From Chimaeribacter californicus (GTDB taxonomy: Bacteria > Pseudomonadota > Gammaproteobacteria > Enterobacterales > Enterobacteriaceae): DNA of 64,000 nucleotides. Below are positions 48,080-56,847 of this stretch, in pieces. How positions within the stretch are numbered: the first letter of the stretch is position 1; each line of letters starts with the position of its first letter. Where the stretch lies: the NCBI RefSeq assembly GCF_002858675.1, contig NZ_PJZF01000010.1:1-64000 (forward strand), in the 5' to 3' direction. The notes below the pieces were generated by a model. The model made no database searches. It was not told where the DNA came from and was given only the letters and a program-made list of their open reading frames with translations. Made by a program: the position numbers and the translations under genes.

Positions 48080-50419
48080 ATGATGAATGATCCCCTGAGC
48101 CGCAGTATTGCAAGTGAATTGCAGGCCAGACCGGAGCAAGTTGACTCCGCTATCCGCCTGCTGGACGAAGGAAACACCGTGCCGTTTATCGCACGTTACC
48201 GCAAGGAAGTGACCGGCGGATTGGATGACACCCAACTGCGCCAGCTGGAGAGCCGCCTCGGCTATCTGCGCGAACTGGAAGATCGTCGCCAGAGCATCCT
48301 GAAGTCGATTGAAGAGCAAGGCAAACTCACGGACGCGCTGGCCGCCTCAATTAACGGCACCCAGAGCAAAACCGAGCTGGAAGACCTCTACCTGCCGTAT
48401 AAACCCAAGCGCCGCACCCGTGGACAGATCGCCCTGGAAGCGGGGCTGGCCCCGCTGGCCGAGAGCCTGTGGAACGATCCGCAGCAGGTGCCGGAAAGCG
48501 TGGCTGCCGCCTTTGTGGATGCCGAAAAAGGCGTGGCGGATGTCAAAGCGGCGCTGGACGGCGCGCGCTATATCCTGATGGAGCGTTTCGCCGAGGATGC
48601 CGCCCTGCTGGCCAACGTGCGTAACTACCTGTGGAAAAATGCCCATCTGGTCTCCCGCGTGACGGAAGGCAAAGAGGAAGAGGGCGCAAAATTCCGCGAC
48701 TATTTCGATCACCATGAACCGATTGCCACTGTGCCTTCCCACCGGGCGCTGGCGATGTTCCGTGGCCGCAACGAAGGCGTGCTGCAACTCTCCCTGAATG
48801 CCGATCCGCAGTTTGATGAGCCGCCGCGCGAGAGTTATGCCGAGCAGATCATCATGGACCACGTTGGCCTGCGGCTGAACAATGCCCCGGCAGACAACTG
48901 GCGGCGGGCGGTGATCAACTGGACATGGCGCATCAAAGTGCTGCTGCACCTCGAAACCGAGCTGATGGGCAGCGTGCGCGAGCGGGCGGAAGAGGAGGCG
49001 ATCAACGTCTTCGCCCGCAACCTGCACGACCTGCTGATGGCGGCCCCGGCCGGGCCGCGCGCCACCATGGGCCTCGATCCGGGGCTGCGCACCGGTGTGA
49101 AAGTGGCGGTGGTGGATGCCACCGGCAAACTGGTCGCCACCGACACCGTCTACCCGCACACCGGCCAGGCCGCCAAAGCCGCCGCCGCGGTGGCTGCGCT
49201 CTGTGTGAAGCACCATGTGGAGCTGGTGGCGATCGGTAACGGCACCGCCTCACGGGAAACTGAACGCTTCTTCCTGGAGCTGCAAAAACAGTACCCGGCC
49301 GTGACGGCGCAAAAAGTGATTGTCAGCGAGGCGGGGGCATCGGTTTACTCCGCGTCCGAACTGGCGGCGCAGGAGTTCCCGGATCTCGACGTGTCGCTGC
49401 GCGGCGCGGTGTCTATTGCCCGTCGCCTTCAGGACCCGCTGGCCGAGCTGGTGAAAATTGACCCGAAATCGATCGGCGTCGGCCAGTATCAGCATGACGT
49501 CAGCCAGAGCCAACTGGCGAAAAAGCTGGATGCGGTGGTCGAGGACTGCGTCAACGGCGTCGGGGTGGATCTGAACACCGCCTCCGTGGCACTGCTGACC
49601 CGCGTGGCGGGGCTGACGCGCATGATGGCGCAAAACATTGTCAGCTGGCGTGACGAGCACGGCCGTTTCAATAACCGTGCGCAATTGCTGAAAGTCAGCC
49701 GCCTGGGGCCAAAAGCCTTTGAGCAGTGTGCCGGCTTCCTGCGCATCAACCATGGTGACAACCCGCTGGATGCCTCCACCGTCCACCCGGAAACCTACCC
49801 GGTGGTGGAGCGCATTCTGGCCGCCACCGAGCAGGCGTTGCAGGATCTGATGGGGAACCCGTCGGCCCTGCGCAACCTCAGAGCCGGTGATTTCACTGAC
49901 GAGCGCTTTGGTGTGCCGACGGTGACCGACATTCTGAAAGAGCTGGAAAAACCGGGCCGTGACCCGCGTCCTGAATTCAAAACCGCGACCTTCGCCGAAG
50001 GCGTCGAGACGATGAATGACCTGACGCCGGGCATGATCCTGGAAGGTGCCGTGACCAACGTGACCAACTTCGGCGCGTTTGTGGATATCGGCGTCCATCA
50101 GGACGGGCTGGTGCATATCTCCTCGCTGGCAGACAAATTCGTTGAGGATCCGCATACGGTGGTGAAAGCCGGTGACATCGTCAAAGTCAAAGTGCTGGAA
50201 GTGGATCTGCCGCGCAAGCGTATCGCCCTGACCATGCGTCTGGACGAGCAGCCGGGTGAAACCGCTGCCCGCCGCAGCGGCAATGCCCCGGCCGGAAAAG
50301 CGCAGGCGCGCAACTCAGGCCGTCAGGAGGCGCGCGGCGGCAAGCCCCGCGCAGCCCAACCGGCCGGTAACAGCATCATGGGCGATGCCCTGGCCGCCGC
50401 ATTCGGCAAAAAGCGTTAA
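48080..50419 (+). CDS. tex: Transcription accessory protein Tex (YhgF)
   Basis: Tex is an RNA-binding protein conserved in bacteria and related to eukaryotic Spt6. The product is 779 residues. An N-terminal helical domain begins [21 protein letters not shown] YqgF-like RNase H fold is near 325-450 ([19 protein letters not shown]). Helix-hairpin-helix motifs cover about 495-560. An S1 domain is at about 650-720 ([20 protein letters not shown]), and a basic Ala/Arg-rich tail follows. Confidence 0.95.
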   Translation: MMNDPLSRSIASELQARPEQVDSAIRLLDEGNTVPFIARYRKEVTGGLDDTQLRQLESRLGYLRELEDRRQSILKSIEEQGKLTDALAASINGTQSKTELEDLYLPYKPKRRTRGQIALEAGLAPLAESLWNDPQQVPESVAAAFVDAEKGVADVKAALDGARYILMERFAEDAALLANVRNYLWKNAHLVSRVTEGKEEEGAKFRDYFDHHEPIATVPSHRALAMFRGRNEGVLQLSLNADPQFDEPPRESYAEQIIMDHVGLRLNNAPADNWRRAVINWTWRIKVLLHLETELMGSVRERAEEEAINVFARNLHDLLMAAPAGPRATMGLDPGLRTGVKVAVVDATGKLVATDTVYPHTGQAAKAAAAVAALCVKHHVELVAIGNGTASRETERFFLELQKQYPAVTAQKVIVSEAGASVYSASELAAQEFPDLDVSLRGAVSIARRLQDPLAELVKIDPKSIGVGQYQHDVSQSQLAKKLDAVVEDCVNGVGVDLNTASVALLTRVAGLTRMMAQNIVSWRDEHGRFNNRAQLLKVSRLGPKAFEQCAGFLRINHGDNPLDASTVHPETYPVVERILAATEQALQDLMGNPSALRNLRAGDFTDERFGVPTVTDILKELEKPGRDPRPEFKTATFAEGVETMNDLTPGMILEGAVTNVTNFGAFVDIGVHQDGLVHISSLADKFVEDPHTVVKAGDIVKVKVLEVDLPRKRIALTMRLDEQPGETAARRSGNAPAGKAQARNSGRQEARGGKPRAAQPAGNSIMGDALAAAFGKKR

Positions 50420-50425
50420 CCCCCT

Positions 50426-50454
50426 GTTCCGCCACCCTCCCCGGGTGGCGGAAC
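50426..50454 (+). terminator. Perfect 12-bp hairpin after tex
   Basis: GTTCCGCCACCC and GGGTGGCGGAAC pair perfectly around a 5-nt loop, 7 nt past the tex stop. The following bases are C-rich rather than T-rich, so its role as a terminator is likely but not certain. Confidence 0.6.
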
Positions 50455-50594
50455 GCTCCCCGCCGCTTTCTCACTCAGTTTACCTGCCCTTCACATGCCT
50501 ACTACGCCCCGTTAATCGATAATTAACTTATCACCCTGATTTTTCATCCTTAATGCGGAAAGCGGTGCCGTATGGCACAGGTGATAAAAGCCGC

Positions 50595-50619
50595 AATTTG
50601 GCTATTTTTTAGCTAAATT
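50595..50619. repeat. AT-rich hairpin upstream of feoA
   Basis: AATTTGGCTA and TAGCTAAATT pair over 10 bp (one G-U in RNA) around TTTTT. It sits about 185 bp before feoA, just upstream of the FNR-like site. Confidence 0.45.
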
Positions 50620-50629
50620 TGCCGGAAAG

Positions 50630-50643
50630 TTGATCTGGATTAG
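50630..50643. promoter_or_regulatory. FNR-like site upstream of feoA
   Basis: TTGATCTGGATTAG matches the FNR consensus TTGAT-N4-ATCAA at 8 of 10 defined positions. FNR activates feo in E. coli without oxygen. The position is about 160 bp before feoA. Confidence 0.4.
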
Positions 50644-50680
50644 GTAAGGGCGCGATCGTGCCGGTAACCCGATTGCATAC

Positions 50681-50699
50681 GATAACGATTCTCAATACT
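50681..50699. promoter_or_regulatory. Fur-like box upstream of feoA
   Basis: GATAACGATTCTCAATACT matches the 19-bp Fur consensus at 13 positions, about 105 bp before feoA. Fur with iron represses feo in E. coli, so a site is expected. Confidence 0.6.
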
Positions 50700-50802
50700 C
50701 TCACTCCGCCTCATCACATCGGCGATAAAAGAGGCACGCCAGGCGCACGCATGACCCCCGCGTGTAACATCTTTCCAGCCCTCGCTAAAGAAGGTGACAG
50801 CC

Positions 50803-51027
50803 ATGCCGCTTCTTCCTCTGCACCACTACAAAATTGCCGGTTTTGCGGCGCACATCAGCCCGGCTTACCGGCAAAAACTGCTCTCCCTCGGGATGTTGCC
50901 CGGCTCCCTGTTTCAGGTGGTACGGGTTGCGCCGCTGGGCGACCCAATCCAGATCGAAACCCGCCGCGTGAGCCTGGTGCTGCGGCGTAACGATCTGGCC
51001 GCGCTGGTGCTGGAAGCCTGCGCCTGA
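50803..51027 (+). CDS. feoA: Ferrous iron transport protein FeoA
   Basis: FeoA is a small SH3-like cytoplasmic protein needed for Feo ferrous iron uptake. The product is 74 residues, beginning [20 protein letters not shown], then [20 protein letters not shown] as in E. coli. GAAGGTG precedes the ATG at 50803; the GTG three codons upstream lies in that site and is unlikely. Confidence 0.94.
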   Translation: MPLLPLHHYKIAGFAAHISPAYRQKLLSLGMLPGSLFQVVRVAPLGDPIQIETRRVSLVLRRNDLAALVLEACA

Positions 51028-51064
51028 CCTTTCCGCCCCTCTTTCTCCCACAGCGATAGGCATC

Positions 51065-53374
51065 ATGAACACACTGACGATTGGCCTGATTGGCAACCCG
51101 AATGCCGGTAAAACCACTCTGTTCAACCAGCTCACCGGCGCCCGCCAGCGGGTCGGTAACTGGGCAGGCGTCACGGTTGAACGCAAAGAGGGGCAATTTT
51201 CCACCCCCCGCCAACAGGTGACGTTGGTTGACCTGCCCGGCACTTACTCCCTGACCACCATCTCTGAGCAAACCTCGCTGGATGAACAGATCGCCTGCCG
51301 CTATATCCTCAGTGGTGAAGCTGACCTGCTGATCAACGTGGTGGATGCCGCCAATCTGGAACGTAACCTTTACCTGACCCTGCAACTGCTGGCGCTGGGC
51401 ATTCCCTGCATCGTTGCGCTGAATATGCTGGATATCGCCCAGAACCAGCAGATCACCATTGATACCGCCGCGCTGGCCGCCCGGCTGGGCTGCCCGGTGG
51501 TGCCGCTGGTCTCTACCCGCGCACAGGGCATTACCGAACTTAAACAGCAGATTGACCGCCCCTTCAGCGCGCCGCAGCCGGTCGCACTCACCTACCCCGC
51601 GCCGCTGCTTGACGCCGCCCGGCAACTGGCGGCAGTGATGCCGGAGGCGTTCACCGACAGGCAGGCGCACTGGCTGGCGCTGCATATGCTGGAAGGCGAC
51701 ATTTGCAGCCATGCGGTGGTGCCCCGCGCCGCTGCCCTGTTGCCCCAGGTGCGCGACCGCCTGCGCCAGGCCCTGCCGGATGATGCCGCCCTGCTGATTG
51801 CCGGCGCGCGTTACCAGGGCATCATGACGATCTGTGCCGCCGTGAGTAATACCCAACAGGCGACGTCTGACCGCCTGACGCAGCGGCTGGACCGGCTGAT
51901 CCTCAACCGGCTGCTCGGCGTGCCGATTTTCCTGCTGGTGATGTACCTGATGTTTCTGCTGGCGATTAACCTCGGCGGGGCGTTGCAGCCGATTTTTGAC
52001 CTCGGCTCCGCCGCAATTTTCATTCACGGCGTGCAGTGGCTCGGCGCGGTGCTGCACTTCCCCGGCTGGCTGACGCTGTTTCTGGCACAGGGCATCGGCG
52101 GCGGCATCAACACCGTGCTGCCGCTGGTGCCGCAAATCGGCATGATGTATCTGTTCCTCTCTTTTCTGGAGGACTCCGGCTATATGGCGCGCGCCGCGTT
52201 TGTGATGGACCGGCTGATGCAGGCGATCGGGCTGCCGGGAAAATCGTTTGTGCCGCTGATTGTCGGGTTCGGCTGCAATGTGCCGGCCATTATGGGCGCA
52301 CGGACGCTGGACGCACCGCGTGAGCGGCTGATTACCGTGATGATGGCACCGTTTATGTCCTGCGGGGCGCGGCTGGCGATCTTCGCGGTCTTTTCCGCCA
52401 CCTTCTTCACGCAGGGCGGCGCGCTGATGGTCTTCTCCCTCTACCTGCTCGGCATTGTGGTAGCGATCCTCACCGGGTTGCTGCTCAAACACACGCTGAT
52501 GCGCGGCGAGGCCTCCCCCTTTGTGATGGAACTGCCGGTTTACCACGTCCCGCATGTGAAAAGTTTGCTGCTGCAAGCCTGGCAACGGCTGAAAGGCTTT
52601 GTGCTGCGGGCCGGGAAAGTGATCGTGCTGGTCAGCATCTTCATCGGCGCGCTGAACAGCTTCTCCCTGAGCGGCAAACCCGTGGATACCCTCACCGACT
52701 CCGCACTGGCCTCGGTGAGTCACGTCATGACCCCGCTGCTGGCCCCGATTGGCGTGCAGCCGGACAACTGGCAGGCTACCGTAGGGCTGGTGACCGGCGC
52801 GATGGCAAAAGAAGTGGTGGTCGGCACGCTGAACACGCTCTACACCGCACAAGCCATTGCTGACGCGCCCTTTGACCCGGCAGCCTTCTCGCTGGCAGAG
52901 GAACTGACACAGGCGGTGGAAGAGACCTGGCAAGGCGTGAAAGAGACCTTCAGCCTGAGCGTGCTGTTCAACCCGATTGAGGCCAGCAAAGGGGACGGCG
53001 AAATGGCGTCCGCGTCCATGAGCACCATGGGCAGCAAATTCGGCAGCGTGGCCGCCGCTTACAGTTACCTGATTTTTGTGCTGCTGTATGTGCCGTGCAT
53101 TTCAGCGATGGGTGCGATTGCCCGTGAGGCGGGGCGGAACTGGATGATCTTCTCGGTGCTCTGGGGGCTGAATGTTGCTTATTCGCTGGCCGCGCTGTTT
53201 TACCAGGCAGTGACGTTCCACGCACACCCGGCCTCCAGCCTGTTAACCATCGCGCTGGTGCTGCTGCTCAACCTGCTGATCTTTATCGGCCTGCGCCGGG
53301 CCGGCCATCACCCCGGCGCGCCCTCTTCACGGCCGCCAGAGAGCGTGCCGCCGCGCCAGCCGGCTTGTCATTGA
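51065..53374 (+). CDS. feoB: Ferrous iron permease FeoB
   Basis: FeoB is the GTPase-coupled inner-membrane channel for Fe2+. The product is 769 residues. The N-terminal G domain has GNPNAGKTTLFN at 9-20, DLPGTYSL and NMLDIAQ; a helical regulatory domain follows to about 270. The membrane part contains two Gate motifs, with VGFGCNVPAIMGARTLDAPR and SCGARLAIF visible. The C-terminal tail is Pro/Arg-rich. Confidence 0.97.
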   Translation: MNTLTIGLIGNPNAGKTTLFNQLTGARQRVGNWAGVTVERKEGQFSTPRQQVTLVDLPGTYSLTTISEQTSLDEQIACRYILSGEADLLINVVDAANLERNLYLTLQLLALGIPCIVALNMLDIAQNQQITIDTAALAARLGCPVVPLVSTRAQGITELKQQIDRPFSAPQPVALTYPAPLLDAARQLAAVMPEAFTDRQAHWLALHMLEGDICSHAVVPRAAALLPQVRDRLRQALPDDAALLIAGARYQGIMTICAAVSNTQQATSDRLTQRLDRLILNRLLGVPIFLLVMYLMFLLAINLGGALQPIFDLGSAAIFIHGVQWLGAVLHFPGWLTLFLAQGIGGGINTVLPLVPQIGMMYLFLSFLEDSGYMARAAFVMDRLMQAIGLPGKSFVPLIVGFGCNVPAIMGARTLDAPRERLITVMMAPFMSCGARLAIFAVFSATFFTQGGALMVFSLYLLGIVVAILTGLLLKHTLMRGEASPFVMELPVYHVPHVKSLLLQAWQRLKGFVLRAGKVIVLVSIFIGALNSFSLSGKPVDTLTDSALASVSHVMTPLLAPIGVQPDNWQATVGLVTGAMAKEVVVGTLNTLYTAQAIADAPFDPAAFSLAEELTQAVEETWQGVKETFSLSVLFNPIEASKGDGEMASASMSTMGSKFGSVAAAYSYLIFVLLYVPCISAMGAIAREAGRNWMIFSVLWGLNVAYSLAALFYQAVTFHAHPASSLLTIALVLLLNLLIFIGLRRAGHHPGAPSSRPPESVPPRQPACH

Positions 53375-53383
53375 GGCGACCGT

Positions 53384-53635
53384 ATGAATGCTCTGCTTGA
53401 GGTTTACCATCTGCTCGCCCTGCATGGGTCACTGGATGTGGCGCAATTACAACAGCGTTGCCGGGTCTCCCCGGCGATGCTGGCGGCACTGCTGGGCCAG
53501 TTGGAAATGATGAAAAAGATTGAGCCGGTGCCCGCTGCGGCCACCGGCTGCCCTACCGGCAGCTGCGGCAGTTGCCCGCAAAGCCACCACTGCGCGCCGG
53601 TGCGTTACCGTGTGTATAACGCCAGCAATATATAA
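53384..53635 (+). CDS. feoC: FeoC, winged-helix iron-sulfur protein
   Basis: FeoC is a small winged-helix protein of the Feo system that can carry an oxygen-sensitive iron-sulfur cluster and affects FeoB stability. The product is 83 residues; the cluster cysteines are Cys56, Cys61, Cys64 and Cys70 (TGCPTGSCGSCPQSHHC). It is 9 nt after feoB. In E. coli yhgA follows; here the ycj-type cluster follows. Confidence 0.93.
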   Translation: MNALLEVYHLLALHGSLDVAQLQQRCRVSPAMLAALLGQLEMMKKIEPVPAAATGCPTGSCGSCPQSHHCAPVRYRVYNASNI

Positions 53636-53660
53636 ATCTAATGAATAAAAATAAACGCTA

Positions 53661-53676
53661 CTATTTAATTAAATAG
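53661..53676. repeat. AT-only palindrome after feoC
   Basis: CTATTTAATTAAATAG is a perfect 16-bp palindrome, 25 bp after the feoC stop, at the boundary between feo and the sugar cluster. Confidence 0.6.
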
Positions 53677-53706
53677 GGTTCCGGCGCATTTATTTTTGTC
53701 TTTAAA

Positions 53707-53722
53707 TTTGATTACCCTCACA
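53707..53722. promoter_or_regulatory. CRP-like site before the sugar cluster
   Basis: TTTGATTACCCTCACA matches TGTGA-N6-TCACA at 9 of 10 defined positions and has A/T flanks. Its centre is about 100 bp upstream of the likely transcription start, which is a possible but distant activating position. Confidence 0.55.
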
Positions 53723-53780
53723 AATAAAGAAAATAACCCCCTGTAACTCCGCCCCTCTTCCCCGTCATTCTGCCGTGTCG

Positions 53781-53809
53781 TTGACTTGGTTTATACGCCA
53801 GCGTAGCCT
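53781..53809 (+). promoter_or_regulatory. Candidate promoter of the ycj-type cluster
   Basis: TTGACT and TAGCCT lie 17 bp apart. The weak -10 box fits an activator-dependent promoter. The start point would fall near 53816, inside the operator. Confidence 0.5.
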
Positions 53810-53813
53810 TTTT

Positions 53814-53829
53814 GTGGGAGCGCTCCCAC
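53814..53829. promoter_or_regulatory. LacI-family operator
   Basis: GTGGGAGCGCTCCCAC is a perfect 16-bp palindrome with the central CG typical of LacI-family sites. It overlaps the expected transcription start and lies 15 bp before the ycjM start codon. In E. coli the cluster is controlled by the LacI-family protein YcjW, whose gene lies at the far end of the cluster, outside this window. Confidence 0.8.
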
Positions 53830-53844
53830 GGACAAAGGTGCAAC

Positions 53845-55524
53845 ATGGAAACTATTAAAAAAATTCTGACTTCGGTTTACGGAAATACTTTTCAGCAACA
53901 AGACATGGCTGAATTAATCGATCTAATCCTCTCGGCCCGGAAGGCTATTACGCGTTCGCGTAAATTGCATTGGGATGAAGAGGACATCGTATTAATTACT
54001 TACGCCGATCAATTCAGTGAAGATAACAAACCCACCCTGGAAACATTTACCGGGTTTTATAACCGCTGGTTAAAAAATACCTTTTCACTGGTTCATCTGT
54101 TGCCATTTTATCCTTACTCTTCGGATGATGGTTTTTCAGTTATTGATTATCACCAGGTTAACCCGGTAGCCGGTGACTGGCAGCACGTGGCGGAACTGAA
54201 CCGCTCAACCCGGCTGATGTTCGACTACGTCTGCAACCATATTTCTGCACAAAGTGCCTGGTTCCAGGGCTACCTGGCGCAGCAGGCGGAGTATGAAGGC
54301 CATTTCATTGAGATGGACCCGGACACCGATCTGCATCAGGTCACGCGCCCGCGCACCTCACCGCTGCTGACGCCGTTTATGCTGGCCAATGGCGAAACCC
54401 GTTATATCTGGACGACCTTCAGCGCCGATCAGATAGACCTTAACTTCGCCAACCCGGCGGTGCTGAAACGCATGGTGGATGTGCTGCTCACCTATCTGGC
54501 ACGCGGCGGGGATTATATCCGGCTGGATGCCGTGGGCTACATGTGGAAAGAGCCGGGCACCTCCTGCATCCATCTGGAAAAAACCCATCTGCTGGTCAAA
54601 CTGTTCCGCGCCATCGCGGATTTTGTTGCCCCCGGCACGGTGCTTATCACTGAAACCAACGTCCCGCACCGGGATAACATCAGCTACTTCGGCCAGGGTA
54701 ACGAAGCCCAGATGGTCTACCAGTTCCCGCTGCCGCCGCTGGTACTGCACGCCCTTCACCGTGGGGATGCCGGTACCCTGAGCCGCTGGGCCGCCTCGCT
54801 GGAGACCCCGGCCGCAGGCTGCACGTTCTTTAACTTCCTCTCCTCGCACGACGGCATCGGCCTGAACCCGCTGCGCGGCCTGTTGCCGGAAGAGGAGATC
54901 CTGTCGCTGGCGCAGGCGATGGAAAATCAGGGCGCGCGCGTCTCGTATAAGAACAACCCGGACGGCAGCGCCAGCCCGTATGAAATTAACGTCACCTATC
55001 TGGATGCGCTGAATAAGCAGGACGACGACGACGCCCTGCGTGTGCGCCGCTTTATGCTGGCCCACGCTATTTTGCTGGCCTTCCCCGGCGTTCCGGCGAT
55101 CTATATCCAGAGCCTGCTTGGCTCACGTAATGATGATGAAGGCGTGGTGCGCAGTGGCCATAACCGGGCAATCAACCGCCAGAAATACCCATTACATGAA
55201 ATTGAACCGCAAATTTCCGGCGGCAATGCCTTACGCACCGATATATTTGTTGCGCTGCGTCACCTGATCGCCCTGCGTAAAACGTTACCGGCCTTCCACC
55301 CTGATTCTGTCATGCAGGTCATGACGCTGGACAGCGCCGTCCTGGCATTCCGGCGCACAGATAAAAATAACCATACATTGCTCTGCCTGTTTAATGTCAG
55401 CGATCAGCCCGTCACCCTTACCTTACCGGAAAATAATTACCTCGACGCCATCAGCGTGCAGGAAATAACCGGCAATCACCCCTTTACGCTGCAACCTTAC
55501 GCCTATTACTGGCTTCACTCATAA
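53845..55524 (+). CDS. ycjM: Glucosylglycerate phosphorylase-like GH13 enzyme (YcjM type)
   Basis: Enzymes of this subfamily (GH13_18) use phosphate to split alpha-glucosides; the E. coli YcjM homologue acts on glucosylglycerate, giving alpha-glucose 1-phosphate and glycerate. Sucrose phosphorylase is the close alternative. The product is 559 residues, the same length as YcjM. The GH13 catalytic set is present: nucleophile Asp228 (YIRLDAVGY), acid/base Glu270 (LITETNVPH) and Asp336 (FLSSHDGIG). No signal peptide is seen, so it acts in the cytoplasm. AAAGGTG precedes the ATG; an in-frame GTG at 53812 lies in the operator. Confidence 0.9.
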   Translation: METIKKILTSVYGNTFQQQDMAELIDLILSARKAITRSRKLHWDEEDIVLITYADQFSEDNKPTLETFTGFYNRWLKNTFSLVHLLPFYPYSSDDGFSVIDYHQVNPVAGDWQHVAELNRSTRLMFDYVCNHISAQSAWFQGYLAQQAEYEGHFIEMDPDTDLHQVTRPRTSPLLTPFMLANGETRYIWTTFSADQIDLNFANPAVLKRMVDVLLTYLARGGDYIRLDAVGYMWKEPGTSCIHLEKTHLLVKLFRAIADFVAPGTVLITETNVPHRDNISYFGQGNEAQMVYQFPLPPLVLHALHRGDAGTLSRWAASLETPAAGCTFFNFLSSHDGIGLNPLRGLLPEEEILSLAQAMENQGARVSYKNNPDGSASPYEINVTYLDALNKQDDDDALRVRRFMLAHAILLAFPGVPAIYIQSLLGSRNDDEGVVRSGHNRAINRQKYPLHEIEPQISGGNALRTDIFVALRHLIALRKTLPAFHPDSVMQVMTLDSAVLAFRRTDKNNHTLLCLFNVSDQPVTLTLPENNYLDAISVQEITGNHPFTLQPYAYYWLHS

Positions 55525-55543
55525 ATAAAAACAGGAAATCATT

Positions 55544-56836
55544 ATGAATAAGAAAAATACGCTTCTTATTTCAGCCCTGCTCAGTGCCCTGGCATTAACC
55601 GGCTGTGATGATAAAAAAACGGAATCTGTGACAATCGAATTTATGCACTCCTCAGTAGAGCAGGAGCGGCAGGCGGTGATTAACGATCTGATCCAGAAAT
55701 TTGAACAGCAAAATCCGGGTATGCACGTTAAACCGGTGCCGGTGGAAGAAGACGCCTACAACACCAAAGTGATTACCCTGGCGCGCAGCGGCGCCCTGCC
55801 GGCGGTGATCGAAACCAGCCACGACTACGCCAAAGTCATGGATAAAGAGCAGCTGATCGACCGTGAAGCGGTAAATGACGTGATTAGCGGCATCGGGGCC
55901 GACAACTTCTACGACGGCGTATTGCGCATCGTGAAAACCGAAGACGGTTCAAGCGCTACCGGGGTGCCGATCAGCGGCTGGATCCAGGGCATCTGGTACC
56001 GTAAACAGCAACTGGCGGACGCCGGGTTCAGTGAACCGCAAAACTGGCAGCAACTGCTCAGCATCACCACTGCTTTTACCCACCCTGAGCAGAAAAAGTA
56101 CGGCATCGGCCTGCCGACGGCGGAAAGCGTGATGACGGAGCAATCCTTCTCGCAATTCGCGCTCTCTAACGGGGCCAACGTGTTTGACGCCAACGGCGCG
56201 ATTACCATCGATACCCCGGAAATGCAGCAGGCGCTCGGTTTCTACCAGCAGCTGGCCAAAACCACCCTCCCCGGCTCTAACGACATCATGGAGATCAAAG
56301 ACGCCTTTATGAACGGCACCGTGCCGATGGCCGTCTACTCCACCTATATCCTGCCGGCGATTTACAGCGAAGGGTTTGCCCAGGACATCGGCTTTGCCGT
56401 GCCGGCGGAAAAATCACAGGCCGTTTACGGCACCATCACTTCCCTCACGATTACGGCCGGCCAGACTGACGCGCAGCGCGACGCCGCCAAAAAATTCATC
56501 ACTTTTATGGAGCAGTCTGACAACGCCACCCGCTGGGTGCTGATGTCGCCGGGCGCTGCCCTGCCGCTCACCAAACTGGTGACCAGCAACAGCGACTGGC
56601 AGAACAACCCGGTGGTGAAAGCGTTCGGCGCACTCTCCATGGAGCTGGTACAGCAGTTCGCCAACGTGCAGGTATTCGGCTCGGTGGGTGAGAAAAACTT
56701 CACCAGCATGGGTGACATCACCGGTTCCGCGGCACTGAGTGAAATGGTGAACGCCGTCACGGTCGGCAATAAAGACGTGCCTGCCACGCTGGCGCAAACC
56801 CAGGGCCGGGTGACCAACCTTGTCCAGAAACGCTGA
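55544..56836 (+). CDS. ycjN: ABC sugar transporter, substrate-binding lipoprotein (YcjN type)
   Basis: The product is 430 residues of the family 1 extracellular solute-binding proteins. It has a lipoprotein signal with lipobox ALTGC, acylated Cys21. Asp follows at +2 and +3, which by the Lol rule keeps the protein in the inner membrane facing the periplasm. It should capture the glucoside for the YcjOP permease. The natural ligand is not established. Confidence 0.92.
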   Translation: MNKKNTLLISALLSALALTGCDDKKTESVTIEFMHSSVEQERQAVINDLIQKFEQQNPGMHVKPVPVEEDAYNTKVITLARSGALPAVIETSHDYAKVMDKEQLIDREAVNDVISGIGADNFYDGVLRIVKTEDGSSATGVPISGWIQGIWYRKQQLADAGFSEPQNWQQLLSITTAFTHPEQKKYGIGLPTAESVMTEQSFSQFALSNGANVFDANGAITIDTPEMQQALGFYQQLAKTTLPGSNDIMEIKDAFMNGTVPMAVYSTYILPAIYSEGFAQDIGFAVPAEKSQAVYGTITSLTITAGQTDAQRDAAKKFITFMEQSDNATRWVLMSPGAALPLTKLVTSNSDWQNNPVVKAFGALSMELVQQFANVQVFGSVGEKNFTSMGDITGSAALSEMVNAVTVGNKDVPATLAQTQGRVTNLVQKR

Positions 56837-56847
56837 GTGAGGATTTG

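Larger units (their letters stand above)
50420..50802 (+). other. tex-feoA spacer with control sites
   Basis: This 383-bp spacer contains a 12-bp hairpin after tex, an AT-rich hairpin, an FNR-like site and a Fur-like site in front of feoA, listed separately. No coding frame is convincing. Confidence 0.55.

Noticed and set aside
50855-52933. 692-codon open frame on the minus strand
   Set aside because: It is antisense to feoB and made of low-complexity Gln/His/Arg-rich sequence, typical of a GC-rich shadow frame.
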